Shown: positions 1 through 8,707 of the stretch, one piece after another
How the letters are laid out: each line of letters begins with the position of its first letter
How positions within the stretch are numbered: the stretch's first letter is position 1
Assembly: GCF_002811945.1 (NCBI RefSeq)
Contig: NZ_NPDX01000005.1
Span: forward strand, 1-64,000
Direction of reading: 5' to 3'
DNA from: Leptospira harrisiae
Lineage (GTDB): Bacteria > Spirochaetota > Leptospiria > Leptospirales > Leptospiraceae
DNA length: 64,000 nt
Notes under the pieces: generated by a model
The model's input: only the letters and a program-made list of their open reading frames with translations
What the model was told of the DNA's origin: nothing
Database searches by the model: none
Translations under genes and position numbers: made by a program

Positions 1-2
1 TT

Positions 3-773
3 GTTAAGGGTGATTCAAATCGAATATCACAAATTTTATTTAATTTGCTGAGTAATGCATTTAAGTTTACCAATAATGGACAAGTTAGTTTAACACTTAG
101 CTTGGAAAATAATCAGTACTTTGTTTTTAAAGTCAAAGATACTGGAATTGGGATGACCGAGGAAAAAATTAGTAAATTATTTATAAGATTTTACCAAGCT
201 CACGATTCGAATCAAATTTTTCAAAGAGGTACTGGTTTAGGCTTAGCAATTTCTAAAAAACTAGTTGAACTTATGAATGGTAGTATCTCCGTCAAAAGTA
301 CATTAGGAATGGGATCAGAATTTGTATTTAAAATTCCATTAATTATTTCTACCTCTACCAATTTAGAAAATTTTCAATTCACACAAACAAAAGGGCAATT
401 TCAAAATTTAAAAGTGCTAATCATTGATGATGTCCAAGAAAATTTGCTTATTGTAAAAAAATTCTTAGAAAAAGAAGTGTTTCATATAAATCTTTCTGCA
501 GGTGGTTACGAAGCAGTTTCTATGTATGAAGAGAATTTGTTCGATATTGTTTTAATGGATATTCAAATGCCCACTTTAAATGGATTCGAATTACTAAAAA
601 TTTTCCGCAAAATAGATTCTGATCGATTTAAATTCACTCCAATAATAGCTTTTACTGCTAATGTGACTTTGGAGGAACAACGTGAAATAGATGATGCAGG
701 ATTTAGCGGTTTTCTATCAAAACCAGTTTCAAAAAAAGAGATATTTGATAAATTCATTGATGTATTAAAGTAA
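3..773 (+). CDS. Hybrid sensor histidine kinase, C-terminal part (gene starts before the window)
   Basis: This is the 3' end of a hybrid two-component kinase. The reading frame is open from the first bases, so the TTG at 45 is internal and not the start. The HATPase domain is visible: N-box (NLLSNAFKFT, bases about 42-71), G1 box (DTGIGM) and G2 box (GTGLGLAISKKL). A receiver domain follows from about base 405, with the acidic pair in LIIDD, the phosphoacceptor Asp in the VLMDIQMP motif, Thr in FTANV and Lys in the SKPVS motif. The protein ends with the receiver, so it probably passes phosphate to a separate Hpt protein or regulator. The sensor input lies outside the window, so the signal cannot be judged. 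The gene stops at TAA 771-773, and a short A/T-rich gap separates it from the convergent DUF1801 gene. Confidence 0.93.
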   Translation, partial: VKGDSNRISQILFNLLSNAFKFTNNGQVSLTLSLENNQYFVFKVKDTGIGMTEEKISKLFIRFYQAHDSNQIFQRGTGLGLAISKKLVELMNGSISVKSTLGMGSEFVFKIPLIISTSTNLENFQFTQTKGQFQNLKVLIIDDVQENLLIVKKFLEKEVFHINLSAGGYEAVSMYEENLFDIVLMDIQMPTLNGFELLKIFRKIDSDRFKFTPIIAFTANVTLEEQREIDDAGFSGFLSKPVSKKEIFDKFIDVLK

Positions 774-835
774 GATACTTCTGCGAAAAAATTTTTAAAT
801 TAATTTTATAATTATATAGTACCGAATTATCATTC

Positions 836-1267
836 TTATCTTTTGTGATACAACAATGCTTTCTTTAGGCAAACAATGAGTTTTGGTTTAGATAGTTTTT
901 TAGTTACAGAAAAATATAAAGCCCTTTTCCCATCACAGTTCCATTCCGGAAATTCCATCGCAATTTCTTTAGCTATTGTGGTTTTACAATTAAAATAAAG
1001 TGCAAATTCGAATTCATTTACTTTCGCAATCCGAATGGTTGAGCCTGATTTTGTTTTTGGAGTTAAAAAACTAGGCTCTCCCCATTTCAAACATTCTTCA
1101 ATTTCGCCTATACGTTGATCCTTTTCTGACAGTTCATAAATCCAATTTCGAATCTCCATAAATTTTTCTAACATCATTGGTGTAAGGTTAAAATAATAAG
1201 ATGAAACTTCTTCCGAGGGAAATTTTAATTTAGTTTTAGTTTTTTGATTTGAGGGAGTAGGTTTCAT
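836..1267 (-). CDS. DUF1801 (YdhG-like) domain protein
   Basis: A 143-residue soluble protein without a signal peptide. The middle resembles the DUF1801/YdhG family: a helical 'R..IYEL' segment around residues 40-46, then a 'WGEPSF' segment near residues 62-67 and a beta-rich half. DUF1801 proteins have a frataxin-like fold and usually unknown function. The N-terminal 20 residues are basic and Thr/Lys-rich. The ATG at 1267 is the only reasonable start. The gene stands alone, convergent with the kinase upstream in the window. The family call rests on motif resemblance and the biochemical role is unknown. Confidence 0.8.
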   Translation of the reverse strand: MKPTPSNQKTKTKLKFPSEEVSSYYFNLTPMMLEKFMEIRNWIYELSEKDQRIGEIEECLKWGEPSFLTPKTKSGSTIRIAKVNEFEFALYFNCKTTIAKEIAMEFPEWNCDGKRALYFSVTKKLSKPKLIVCLKKALLYHKR

Positions 1268-1357
1268 TTTCAGCTAACTGTTACTCAATACATCCCTGAT
1301 CATTATTTACTTGGTAGTAGAAAAAATTTGAATTTAAAAAGATATAAGCAAACGGAC

Positions 1358-1693
1358 TTAATATTGAAATACGGGACCAATTTTTTCGTCGGTACCTTTG
1401 AATCTAACTTTATCTCCAATTTTAACCGTACTAAAATCAGTTACACCTTCAATTACCGTCGTCAGTTTTACATTTTCTTCGGTTTGAACAATCGCAAGAA
1501 CGTAAGGTGCACGAGTAGCCATATGGCCGAATCCAACGTACACAACAGTAAACGAATGAATGGTTCCATTCTCTTTTAAGTCCACTTTTTCAGTGGATTC
1601 ACTGCCACAGGATGGACAACCCTTTAAAACTTCAGCAAATTTGAAGTTACAATGGTTGCAAATTGTGCCAGTAAATGTCTGTGTTACGCTCAT
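1358..1693 (-). CDS. Zinc-ribbon OB-fold protein (DUF35 family)
   Basis: A 111-residue protein with an N-terminal rubredoxin-like zinc ribbon (Cys-x2-Cys at residues 12 and 15, then Cys-x2-Cys at 26 and 29) followed by an OB-fold beta-barrel (about 40-108, including VVYVGFGHMATRAPY and a GDKVRF strand). In DUF35 proteins the ribbon and OB fold act as an acyl-CoA-binding partner of thiolase- or hydratase-like enzymes, for example in steroid side-chain degradation and polyketide systems. No partner is adjacent. The thiolase at 4232-5446 is the nearest candidate, but regulator and oxidoreductase genes lie between. The start at ATG 1693 gives the complete ribbon. Confidence 0.85.
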   Translation of the reverse strand: MSVTQTFTGTICNHCNFKFAEVLKGCPSCGSESTEKVDLKENGTIHSFTVVYVGFGHMATRAPYVLAIVQTEENVKLTTVIEGVTDFSTVKIGDKVRFKGTDEKIGPVFQY

Positions 1694-1796
1694 ATTACAT
1701 TTCTTATTTGATCTAGAATAATTTGCAATACGTTTAAATTATTGTTAGGTGAAATTGTCCCAAAATATTCTTGAATCTTTCTAAGCAAAATTTTGG

Positions 1797-2801
1797 TTAT
1801 TTGACTTTTACAACCACTTTACCTTTAGTACGCCCGGACTCTATATAAGAAATGCCTTCGTTGGTTTGTTCAAACGGAAATTCCTTATCAATCACTGGAC
1901 GAATTTTTCCTGCTTCAATCAAATTGGTAATTTCACTTAACTGATTTCCATCTGCCTTCATAAACAAAAATTCAAAATTAACATTTAACTTTTTTGCCTT
2001 TCGTTTTACCGACATACTTAACAAACTCATCAAAAATTGGAAAGACCAACCTAAGCCGATTTTTTTTGCAAATTCACTGGTTGGTGGCCCCGTAAGAGAA
2101 ATTAGTGTTCCACCTTGTTTCAAAATTTGCAGAGACTGATGAAGTATTTTAGACTCTCGGTTACTATGTAGCACCAAATCATAATCTTTTAATATAGTTG
2201 AAAAATCTTCCTTTTTGTAATCGATTATTAAATCAGCGCCAAGTCTTTTCACCAATTCCGTATTTGCCGAACTGGTTGTAGTTGCCACAAAGGCACCCAG
2301 ATGTTTTGCTAGTTGGATTGCAAATGTCCCTACTCCACCAGAACCAGCTTGGATGAATACCTTTTGCCCTTTTTGAACCTTTGTTATCTCCACCAATGCT
2401 TGCCAAGAAGTAAGCCCAACTAATGGTATCGATGCGGATTCTTCCATCGAAATGTTATTTGGTTTCAATGCTAAATCATTTTCCGAAATAGCGATAAACT
2501 CCGCAAAGGTTCCAATGTGAAAATCAGAAGGCCTTGCATAAACTTCATCACCAACTTTAAATTTCGAAACATTGACTCCCACTTTTGTGATAACACCAGC
2601 CATATCATGTCCGTTAGTAAAAGGAGGTTTGTAAGGAAGGAAAATTTTAAAGTCACCATTTCTGATTAATGAATCTAGTAGATTAATTCCCGTTGCATAA
2701 ATTTGCACCAAAACTTCGTTATCATTAATGTTTGGAACTGGTACTTCTGAAAGTACCAGTTTTTCTTTTTTACCGTAACGTGTTACTTGAAAAGCTTTCA
2801 T
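1797..2801 (-). CDS. NADP-dependent zinc-free alcohol dehydrogenase / quinone oxidoreductase (MDR family)
   Basis: A 334-residue medium-chain dehydrogenase/reductase. An N-terminal GroES-like domain contains the NGHDMAGV segment. The Rossmann domain has the nucleotide-binding signature QAGSGGVGTFAIQLAK (about residues 152-167). Structural-zinc cysteines are absent, which fits the quinone oxidoreductase/enoyl reductase branch that reduces quinones or reactive alpha,beta-unsaturated carbonyls with NADPH. It lies four bases downstream of the SDR gene on the same strand and is presumably co-transcribed with it. The pair is divergent from an HxlR-type regulator, an arrangement used for quinone- or aldehyde-responsive detoxification in other bacteria. 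The substrate is not known. Confidence 0.88.
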   Translation of the reverse strand: MKAFQVTRYGKKEKLVLSEVPVPNINDNEVLVQIYATGINLLDSLIRNGDFKIFLPYKPPFTNGHDMAGVITKVGVNVSKFKVGDEVYARPSDFHIGTFAEFIAISENDLALKPNNISMEESASIPLVGLTSWQALVEITKVQKGQKVFIQAGSGGVGTFAIQLAKHLGAFVATTTSSANTELVKRLGADLIIDYKKEDFSTILKDYDLVLHSNRESKILHQSLQILKQGGTLISLTGPPTSEFAKKIGLGWSFQFLMSLLSMSVKRKAKKLNVNFEFLFMKADGNQLSEITNLIEAGKIRPVIDKEFPFEQTNEGISYIESGRTKGKVVVKVK

Positions 2802-2805
2802 CGTT

Positions 2806-3606
2806 TTATCCCTTAAATCGATTGATGTTTTTAATCATTGAATTTTCAAATAATTTATATGCGAAGTGTTGTATTGCCAAAATTACCGATGCACCTTTCC
2901 CTACGGGATGATTAAATTTTGGATTCTTAGTTTCAACCAATTTGATTAAAGTATCGATCACTGGAGTTGGTTCTGGTGCATTTCCAAACAAATCTTTTGC
3001 AAATCTTTCGATTTTACCTCGGTATTGGTTGTAGTCATCAATTTTGATTTCAGATTTCACAGCATTAGTAATGATATTGGTTTTAAAACCCATTGGTTCC
3101 ACCATTGCCACTTTAACATTAAACTCATTTAATTCAAAACGTAATGATTTAAAAAAACCTTCTAACGCATGTTTGGAAGCGCCATAATACGAAGCACTTG
3201 GAAAATTCAATAGACCCATAATGGATCCAACGGTAATTATTTTACCGGATTTTTGTTTTCTAAAGTCAGGTAATAATTCTTTTGTCAGTTTGATTGTTCC
3301 CCAAAAGTTAGTTTCAAATTGCCTTTTACCTTCTTCAATGGATGTTTCTTCTGCCAGTCCCGACAAATAAAAGCCGGCATTATTGATCAATACATCTAAA
3401 TGGGAAATATGCTTGAACAATTCATTACGGAAAACCTTGATAGAACTATCATCGGCAATATCCAAAGGCAACATTCGGAAAGGCACTTTTACTTTGTTTG
3501 GGTCACGACTTGTACCTATGACATGATAACCTTTTTCGTGAAGTTTGGTTGCGACAATCAAACCAAAACCTGAGGAAGCGCCGGTAATTAAAATTGTTTG
3601 TTTCAT
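2806..3606 (-). CDS. Short-chain dehydrogenase/reductase (SDR)
   Basis: A 266-residue classical SDR. The N-terminus carries the cofactor motif TGASSGFG (residues 7-14). The NNAG motif lies near residues 75-78, the catalytic Ser in the VGSIMG segment, and the catalytic Tyr/Lys in the YYGASKHALEGF segment (YxxxK). Such enzymes use NAD(P)H to reduce or oxidise carbonyl groups; the substrate cannot be read from sequence. The ATG at 3606 opens directly onto the operator-bearing gap shared with the HxlR regulator. The MDR gene follows after four bases, so the two enzymes are probably one regulated unit. Confidence 0.9.
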   Translation of the reverse strand: MKQTILITGASSGFGLIVATKLHEKGYHVIGTSRDPNKVKVPFRMLPLDIADDSSIKVFRNELFKHISHLDVLINNAGFYLSGLAEETSIEEGKRQFETNFWGTIKLTKELLPDFRKQKSGKIITVGSIMGLLNFPSASYYGASKHALEGFFKSLRFELNEFNVKVAMVEPMGFKTNIITNAVKSEIKIDDYNQYRGKIERFAKDLFGNAPEPTPVIDTLIKLVETKNPKFNHPVGKGASVILAIQHFAYKLFENSMIKNINRFKG

Positions 3607-3635
3607 AATAGATTGGACTCTGTTTTTTAATTTTT

Positions 3636-3687
3636 ACTTGCAATTTGCAAGTAAAAATATCACTTTTATTTTGCAAGTGATATTTTT
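3636..3687. promoter_or_regulatory. Double palindromic operator between SDR and HxlR genes
   Basis: Two inverted repeats lie in the 116-bp divergent gap. The first is ACTTGCAA-T-TTGCAAGT at 3636-3652, with perfect 8-bp arms. The second has perfect 13-bp arms (AAAAATATCACTT at 3653-3665 and its complement at 3675-3687) around a 9-base centre. The word TTGCAAGT occurs twice in direct orientation (3645-3652 and 3671-3678). This is the expected architecture of a site bound by a dimeric winged-helix regulator; binding by the adjacent HxlR protein is inferred. Confidence 0.75.
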
Positions 3688-3722
3688 ATAATATTTTTTA
3701 AGTTTTTATTGGAGGAAAATGA

Positions 3723-4139
3723 ATGGAAAAAGCCAAAAAAAGGTCAGAATGCCCTCTCAGCTGCTCACTAGACATATTTGGCGACAAATGGTCTTTACTC
3801 ATCATTAGAGATATGATGTTCTTTAATAAATCAACCTATGGTGATTTTTTGAAATCAGAGGAAGGGATTGCCACAAACATCCTGGCAGCAAGACTCCAAA
3901 GTTTAGAAGAAAACGACCTCATTGAAAAAACAGAACATCCAACTAGCAAAGCAAAAGTCCTTTATCAACTGACAAACAAAGCAATCGAACTTTTACCAAT
4001 CCTTGTTGAAATACAATTGTGGGCAGAAAAGTATTTTGAAATTCCCGCAGAAATCAAATCTCAACTCAAAGAAGTGAAAAAGGGAAAAGAGGAATTTATG
4101 AAGGTCATGACACGGAAATTAAAAAAACAAAGTAGCTAA
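3723..4139 (+). CDS. HxlR-family transcriptional regulator
   Basis: A 138-residue winged-helix regulator. The HxlR signature is clear: Cys near the N-terminus (C10 and C14), FGDKWSLLIIRDM, then the recognition region (GIATNILAARLQSLEENDLIEK read in overlapping parts) and a C-terminal dimer helix. Several family members (YodB, HypR, QorR) sense quinones or disulfide stress through an N-terminal Cys, so C10/C14 are candidate sensors here. A strong ribosome-binding site (GGAGG at 3711-3715) sits seven bases before ATG 3723. An out-of-frame ATG at 3719 closes after 18 codons. The divergent MDR and SDR enzymes are the likely targets. Confidence 0.93.
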   Translation: MEKAKKRSECPLSCSLDIFGDKWSLLIIRDMMFFNKSTYGDFLKSEEGIATNILAARLQSLEENDLIEKTEHPTSKAKVLYQLTNKAIELLPILVEIQLWAEKYFEIPAEIKSQLKEVKKGKEEFMKVMTRKLKKQSS

Positions 4140-4165
4140 GCAAGCGGCATAGGGAGCAAAAAAGC

Positions 4166-4211
4166 AAAAACACGTTTAAACCCCGGTTTAACGAGATCCA
4201 AACGTGTTTTT
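4166..4211. terminator. Bidirectional terminator between HxlR regulator and thiolase
   Basis: A hairpin with perfect 12-bp arms (AAAAACACGTTT at 4166-4177, complement at 4200-4211). It continues into a T-rich tract and is preceded by an A-rich tract, so it can act in both directions. It lies between two convergent genes. Confidence 0.8.
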
Positions 4212-4231
4212 TAAATTTTTAAAGTTTTATC

Positions 4232-5446
4232 TTACTTCAATCTTTCGATGATCGTTGCGATACCCATACCGCCACCGATACAAAGAGTGATGAGTCCGTA
4301 ACGAAGGTCTCTTCTTTCCAACTCGTCAAGAACAGTTCCTGTAAGGATCGCACCAGTGGCACCGAGTGGGTGTCCAAGAGCAATCGCTCCTCCGTTCACA
4401 TTGATTTTAGATTCATCAATTCCGAGTGTTTTCTTTACGTATAACACTACAGAAGCGAATGCTTCGTTGATTTCCCAAAGGTCAATGTCTTTTACCGTTA
4501 GCCCAGCTTGTTTCAATGCTTTTTGTGAAGCAGAAACAGGACCAGTTAACATAATCGTTGGATCTTCACCAGTTGCTACCGTTGCAAGAATTTTTGCTCG
4601 TGGTTTCAAACCGTATTTTTTGAGTCCTTCATCGTTAGTTACTAAAATCGCAGCAGCACCATCCACTATACCGGAAGAGTTTCCGAGTGTGTGGATGTGG
4701 TTAATTTTTGTTACTTCAGGGTAAGAACGAAGTGCAATTGCATCTAATTCTTTTTCACCAATCGTTTTGAATACAGGACCAAGGCTTGAAAGGAATGCAT
4801 AATCTGATTCCAATCGTGGGTTTTCTTCTTCAGTCACAACAGTTCCATCATCCAAAGTAATTGGGATCACAGATTTTTTAAAGTATCCATTTTGAACTGC
4901 GGCATGTGCTTTTTGTTGTGAAGATTCTGCAAAACGATCTGCTTCTTCACGAGAAATATCATACTTCGTTGCAATAAGGTCAGCCGAAATACCTTGCGGT
5001 ACTAGGTTGTAGTGAGCAGCAATTTTATCGTTACCAACATTAAAATCACGTCCCATCATATCATCACCCATTTTCACACGGCTCATGGATTCAACTCCAC
5101 CACCAACTCCGATTTCCATAGCTCCAGAAGCAACATGGTTTGCAACGTTGTTGAGGGCTTGTAATCCAGATCCGCAAAAACGGTTTACTGTATAACCAGG
5201 AACGTCTTTTGGCCAATGTGCCGCCATAACCGCATAACGTGCGATACATGCAGCCTGGTCAGCGACTTGAGATACACAACCCATTACAACTTCTTCAACC
5301 GTCTTTGGATCAATTCCGGTACGTGATTGGATGGCTTTTAATGTGGCAGCAGCTAATTCTTGTGGGTGGACGGATGCAAGTGTCCCGCGTTTTTTGCCCT
5401 TTCCTCTCGGAGTTCGGACAGCATCAATAATATAGGAATTCCCCAT
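4232..5446 (-). CDS. Acetyl-CoA C-acyltransferase (thiolase)
   Basis: A 404-residue thiolase of normal family length. The acyl-accepting Cys is C91 in NRFCGSG, and the catalytic His is H359 in GHPLGATGA. The second Cys is C389 in LCIGGGMG. The enzyme cleaves 3-ketoacyl-CoA to acetyl-CoA in beta-oxidation, or condenses two acetyl-CoA. Leptospires live on long-chain fatty acids, so degradation is the likelier role (family and physiology knowledge). No hydratase/dehydrogenase partner is adjacent. A ribosome-binding site AGAGG precedes ATG 5446. Transcription ends at the hairpin at 4166-4211. Confidence 0.95.
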   Translation of the reverse strand: MGNSYIIDAVRTPRGKGKKRGTLASVHPQELAAATLKAIQSRTGIDPKTVEEVVMGCVSQVADQAACIARYAVMAAHWPKDVPGYTVNRFCGSGLQALNNVANHVASGAMEIGVGGGVESMSRVKMGDDMMGRDFNVGNDKIAAHYNLVPQGISADLIATKYDISREEADRFAESSQQKAHAAVQNGYFKKSVIPITLDDGTVVTEEENPRLESDYAFLSSLGPVFKTIGEKELDAIALRSYPEVTKINHIHTLGNSSGIVDGAAAILVTNDEGLKKYGLKPRAKILATVATGEDPTIMLTGPVSASQKALKQAGLTVKDIDLWEINEAFASVVLYVKKTLGIDESKINVNGGAIALGHPLGATGAILTGTVLDELERRDLRYGLITLCIGGGMGIATIIERLK

Positions 5447-5517
5447 GGGTTTACCTCTCTCTGGGTGTTCTAGGAAAAACGTACAGAGTTCGCCTCATAA
5501 GAAAAGTAAAAAAATCA

Positions 5518-6597
5518 TCATTTCGTCATAGTTTTCATGAATTTGTGACGGTAGAAGAGTAATTTTGCCCGGATTTGGCATCCATAGCCCAAAAACATAG
5601 AATCAAGTCTGTCTGCCTTGCTTTCATTTCGCTCTTCGGCGATGCGGATGTACCGGAAGTTGGGTTCTATGGCTTCTGAAAATTCTCGTTTGTTCCAGTC
5701 TACATAACGCCAAGCGCTGAAACTATGGTTCACTCCCACCTTTTCATCGATGGTTCCTAGGAGTTGGAATTTGGATTCACAGGGAGTTCTAAAAAAAATG
5801 TAACGATTGAAAAAGTAAAGAATCGTGCGATGGGGGTTTGCTTCTAAAACCGATTGAAAATGTTCCCGCATTTCATCCACCGTATAAAACAAATCAGGAC
5901 CGGAATTGGTACTCCGAAAGATCACTGGAGAAAATTCATTCGGTGTGTAGATCCGTGTTAAAACACGAATGTATTCAGGATCATCCAATCGATATGGAAT
6001 TTCGTTGAAAGCAAAAGGGAAAGGATCCCTCTCCGTCATATGAATTTCAATGTACCGTGTGTGATCGTATTCCGGGTCATTGATGTCAGTGGCTACAATT
6101 TTTTTGATGTACCGAGAAAGGAACTGGTCTTCATACAAATCACGAACCGTCACTGCTCCCTCTTCATACAGAATGGCACTTCCAAAATCAATAAAACTAG
6201 CACCATTTAACAAACGTCCGATGGAACCATATTCATGGTGTAAAATTCGATTTCGAAAGATCGAACGTAAAATCAAATTATGATCATACAAACGTTTGCG
6301 GCCCGATCGTTGTTCTACGACTGTGTTTTTTGTTTTTTTAACTTTATAATAGTGAATGTGATTTGCCAGACCAAACCGTAACTTTTCAAATGCATGATTC
6401 TCTAAAACACGTTTTTCATCTTCTTCATTTTCGATAATAGTTGTTTCAGCAGAGAGTGCAAAATGAGATCCAAGTACTATCATCCAAACAAAAATTCTAA
6501 AAAGAAATTTTAAACTTTTAATCGTTATGAATTTCTTTGAGAATTCTGTATCAGAAAAGTTGTTTTGGGATTTTTGAATCAAAGAAAGTGAATTCAC
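5518..6597 (-). CDS. Unknown exported or membrane-anchored protein
   Basis: A 359-residue protein I do not recognise. Residues 27-50 form a hydrophobic stretch ending in SALSAE-like residues, preceded by basic residues, consistent with a long signal peptide or single anchor. A segment near residues 134-180 (IDFGSAILYEEGA, then VATDIND) vaguely resembles motifs I and II of class I SAM methyltransferases, but the glycine-rich loop is poor and I do not assign that function. The C-terminal third is rich in Arg, Phe and Tyr. It is flanked by the thiolase and by nuoI with its terminator, so it is probably monocistronic. Confidence 0.75.
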   Translation of the reverse strand: MNSLSLIQKSQNNFSDTEFSKKFITIKSLKFLFRIFVWMIVLGSHFALSAETTIIENEEDEKRVLENHAFEKLRFGLANHIHYYKVKKTKNTVVEQRSGRKRLYDHNLILRSIFRNRILHHEYGSIGRLLNGASFIDFGSAILYEEGAVTVRDLYEDQFLSRYIKKIVATDINDPEYDHTRYIEIHMTERDPFPFAFNEIPYRLDDPEYIRVLTRIYTPNEFSPVIFRSTNSGPDLFYTVDEMREHFQSVLEANPHRTILYFFNRYIFFRTPCESKFQLLGTIDEKVGVNHSFSAWRYVDWNKREFSEAIEPNFRYIRIAEERNESKADRLDSMFLGYGCQIRAKLLFYRHKFMKTMTK

Positions 6598-6623
6598 GGA
6601 AGTTATATAAAGTTGGTATTACT

Positions 6624-6664
6624 AAAAAAACCCGGCATTGATTCTTTAAAAACAAAAACCGGGT
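6624..6664 (-). terminator. Rho-independent terminator after nuoI
   Basis: Reading the minus strand, ACCCGG (6664-6659) pairs with CCGGGT (6635-6630) across an A/T-rich loop and is followed directly by a run of T (complement of A at 6624-6630). It lies 27 bases beyond the nuoI stop codon. Confidence 0.7.
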
Positions 6665-6690
6665 GGTCTGATCAAAAAGAAAAGATAAAC

Positions 6691-7218
6691 TTAAACCCTT
6701 TGGCCGAGAATCGGTCCGCCAGTTTTTTCCATCATTCTTTCTTTGGTTAAAAATAAATCTTCACGGTTGTCGGCAGCCATTTCCCCAGTTCCATCTAGGT
6801 AAATCGCACCCTTAGGACAAGCTTCCTCGCAAAGACCACAAAAAATACATCGGAGTAAGTTGATTTCAAACTTCTTAGCAAACTTATCTTCTGGATGGAG
6901 GTGTTGGCGTTCCGTTGGCACTTCTGCCGCTTCGATATGAATCGCGTTGGCTGGACAAATCCACATACAACAAAAACAAGCAGTACATCGTTCCCTACCT
7001 TTTTCATCTCGTTTCATGGAGTGCATTCCGCGAAACCGAGTCGAATACTGACGTTTTTTATCAGGATATTCGATGGTCACTTGTTTGTTGAACAAAGCTA
7101 CCTTAATGAAATGTTTCAGCGTGATCCAAAGGCCTTTGCCTATGGACCAAAAATAGAACTTCTCATACCAAGAAAACTGGTGTTTTTTGGCGACGTTGAC
7201 TATATTAACGGTTCCCAA
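6691..7218 (-). CDS. nuoI: NADH-quinone oxidoreductase subunit I (NuoI)
   Basis: A 175-residue 8Fe ferredoxin-like subunit of respiratory complex I. Two complete [4Fe-4S] motifs are present: C78-x2-C81-x2-C84-x3-C88-P and C124-x2-C127-x2-C130-x3-C134-P. They hold clusters N6a and N6b on the electron path to quinone. The start at 7218 overlaps the last 14 bases of nuoG, so the genes are translationally coupled. An isolated G-I pair is unusual, since nuoH normally lies between them. The other complex I subunits must lie outside this window. Confidence 0.95.
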   Translation of the reverse strand: MGTVNIVNVAKKHQFSWYEKFYFWSIGKGLWITLKHFIKVALFNKQVTIEYPDKKRQYSTRFRGMHSMKRDEKGRERCTACFCCMWICPANAIHIEAAEVPTERQHLHPEDKFAKKFEINLLRCIFCGLCEEACPKGAIYLDGTGEMAADNREDLFLTKERMMEKTGGPILGQRV

Positions 7219-8653
7219 CGGATGCCTCCACTTTTTCAGTTAACTTTTGGAAAATCAAATTCACAACACCGGCAGACGATTCTAATCCTTTGATTGGATT
7301 CAAAGACTGTTCGAAGTTTTGTTTGAGCCCGGTTTTATTGGTAAAACTACCTGCCGATTCTGCAAAAATTTGAATTGGTGCCGCCAAACTTGCGTTTTTC
7401 GCTGCATCTGTCAAATTGGTATCAAAAACAATCACTTTAGAAGGATCAATTCCTTCAGGAATGGATTCTTTCAAAACAATCACCAAATCAATGGCACCGG
7501 ACTTAACAGCACTAATGATTCCAGAAATTCCCGAAGTGGTAGTGATACCTAAGTCGACAGCTCCTTTTGTGTTCGGATGGTTGTCTTTTGTAAGTAAAAA
7601 ATCCACTTGTTCGGTATCTTTGTTTTGAGCCTCAGTCACACGTGATTCCCATTGGATAGATTTACCACCTAACTCACGTGAAATCAATTCAAAACCTTTT
7701 TTCAAAGATTCTAAAGTTTCATTGGATTCATGGGCTCCACCAAGAACGGCGATCGACTTAGCTGCTTTCATTCGATCTGAGATTTTAGAAAGAACTTCTT
7801 TTGATGTAGAAGGATTACCAGCTTCCAAATAACTATGGAGGCGATTTTCATTCATCCAATCCAAATCAAATCTTCCTTTGTCACAAAGGAAAAACATACC
7901 TTGTTCATAGTTCTCTCGAACCATATAACGATACATTTTATTGTCTCGCACATTCGTTGTTACATTACAACCTGTGGAACATCCGTGACATACTGATTTG
8001 TGTGATTTATACCACCAAACTCGAGACTTAAACAATGTTTTATTATTAAGGAGTGCTCCCACTGGACAAATATCTGCCAAAGCACCTTGGTAGTTGTGAT
8101 CGATTGGTTCTGATTTTGCAAGGCCAATGATGGAATGATTTCCTCTTTCAAAAAGTCCAAGATTGGATTGACCAACCTTTTCTTCTTCAAATCTAACACA
8201 ACGATAACAAACAATACAACGATTATGATTGATGATGAGATTGGTTCCAATCTCTTCTTGAGGAATATTTCTTTTATCGAATTCAAACCTTGAATGTCCC
8301 GAACCAGAACCAAATGCGTTGTCTTGCAAACGACATTCTCCGGCTTTATCACATACGGGACAATCTAACGGGTGATTTGCGAGTAAAAATTCCATTGTGC
8401 CAGCGCGAGCTTCTATCACTCGGTCTGATTTAGTAACAATTCCCATTCCTTCTTTTACAGGAGTATTACATGCCGCTTGTAAACGCGGAACACCCTCAAT
8501 TTCAATCAGGCACATGCGGCACATACCGACAATGCTGAGTGCTGGGTGGTAACAAAAGTAAGGGATTTCGACTCCTACTTCTTTTGTGGCGTCGATGAGG
8601 TTTTTCTTTTCGTCGACTTCGTATTCGACTCCGTCTATCTTTATCTTAACCAA
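7205..8653 (-). CDS. nuoG: NADH-quinone oxidoreductase subunit G (NuoG), short form
   Basis: A 482-residue NuoG, much shorter than the usual 700-900. The N-terminal half is complete: [2Fe-2S] cysteines C34, C45, C48, C62; the H94-x3-C98-x2-C101-x5-C107 cluster; a [4Fe-4S] set C146, C149, C152 with C196; and a fourth set C222-x2-C225-x3-C229-x27-C257 matching the optional N7 cluster. After residue 270 only a shortened remnant of the molybdopterin-oxidoreductase-like domain remains. The start is TTG at 8651-8653 with AGGGGG about eight bases upstream. The ribosome-binding site partly falls in a hairpin (8665-8686). It moves electrons from NADH to the quinone module through the Fe-S chain. Confidence 0.93.
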   Translation of the reverse strand: MVKIKIDGVEYEVDEKKNLIDATKEVGVEIPYFCYHPALSIVGMCRMCLIEIEGVPRLQAACNTPVKEGMGIVTKSDRVIEARAGTMEFLLANHPLDCPVCDKAGECRLQDNAFGSGSGHSRFEFDKRNIPQEEIGTNLIINHNRCIVCYRCVRFEEEKVGQSNLGLFERGNHSIIGLAKSEPIDHNYQGALADICPVGALLNNKTLFKSRVWWYKSHKSVCHGCSTGCNVTTNVRDNKMYRYMVRENYEQGMFFLCDKGRFDLDWMNENRLHSYLEAGNPSTSKEVLSKISDRMKAAKSIAVLGGAHESNETLESLKKGFELISRELGGKSIQWESRVTEAQNKDTEQVDFLLTKDNHPNTKGAVDLGITTTSGISGIISAVKSGAIDLVIVLKESIPEGIDPSKVIVFDTNLTDAAKNASLAAPIQIFAESAGSFTNKTGLKQNFEQSLNPIKGLESSAGVVNLIFQKLTEKVEASVGNR

Positions 8654-8664
8654 AGAACAGGCCC

Positions 8665-8686
8665 CCTAGGTTTGATTAGACCTAGG
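8665..8686 (-). promoter_or_regulatory. Hairpin overlapping the nuoG ribosome-binding site
   Basis: CCTAGGT (8665-8671) and ACCTAGG (8680-8686) form a perfect 7-bp stem with an 8-base loop. On the nuoG mRNA the 3' arm runs into AGGGGG, the presumed ribosome-binding site. There is no adjacent T-run, so a simple terminator for the response-regulator gene is less likely. Translational masking is an inference. Confidence 0.5.
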
Positions 8687-8707
8687 TCTTTGGTTTTTGT
8701 CAAACCT

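Noticed and set aside
1328..1579. Plus-strand ORF opposite the zinc-ribbon protein
   Set aside because: It lies fully across the DUF35 gene on the other strand, has no ribosome-binding site and encodes no recognisable domain.
5518..6597. SAM methyltransferase for the secreted unknown protein
   Set aside because: Only weak resemblance to motifs I and II, and the protein has an N-terminal signal or anchor; no function assigned.
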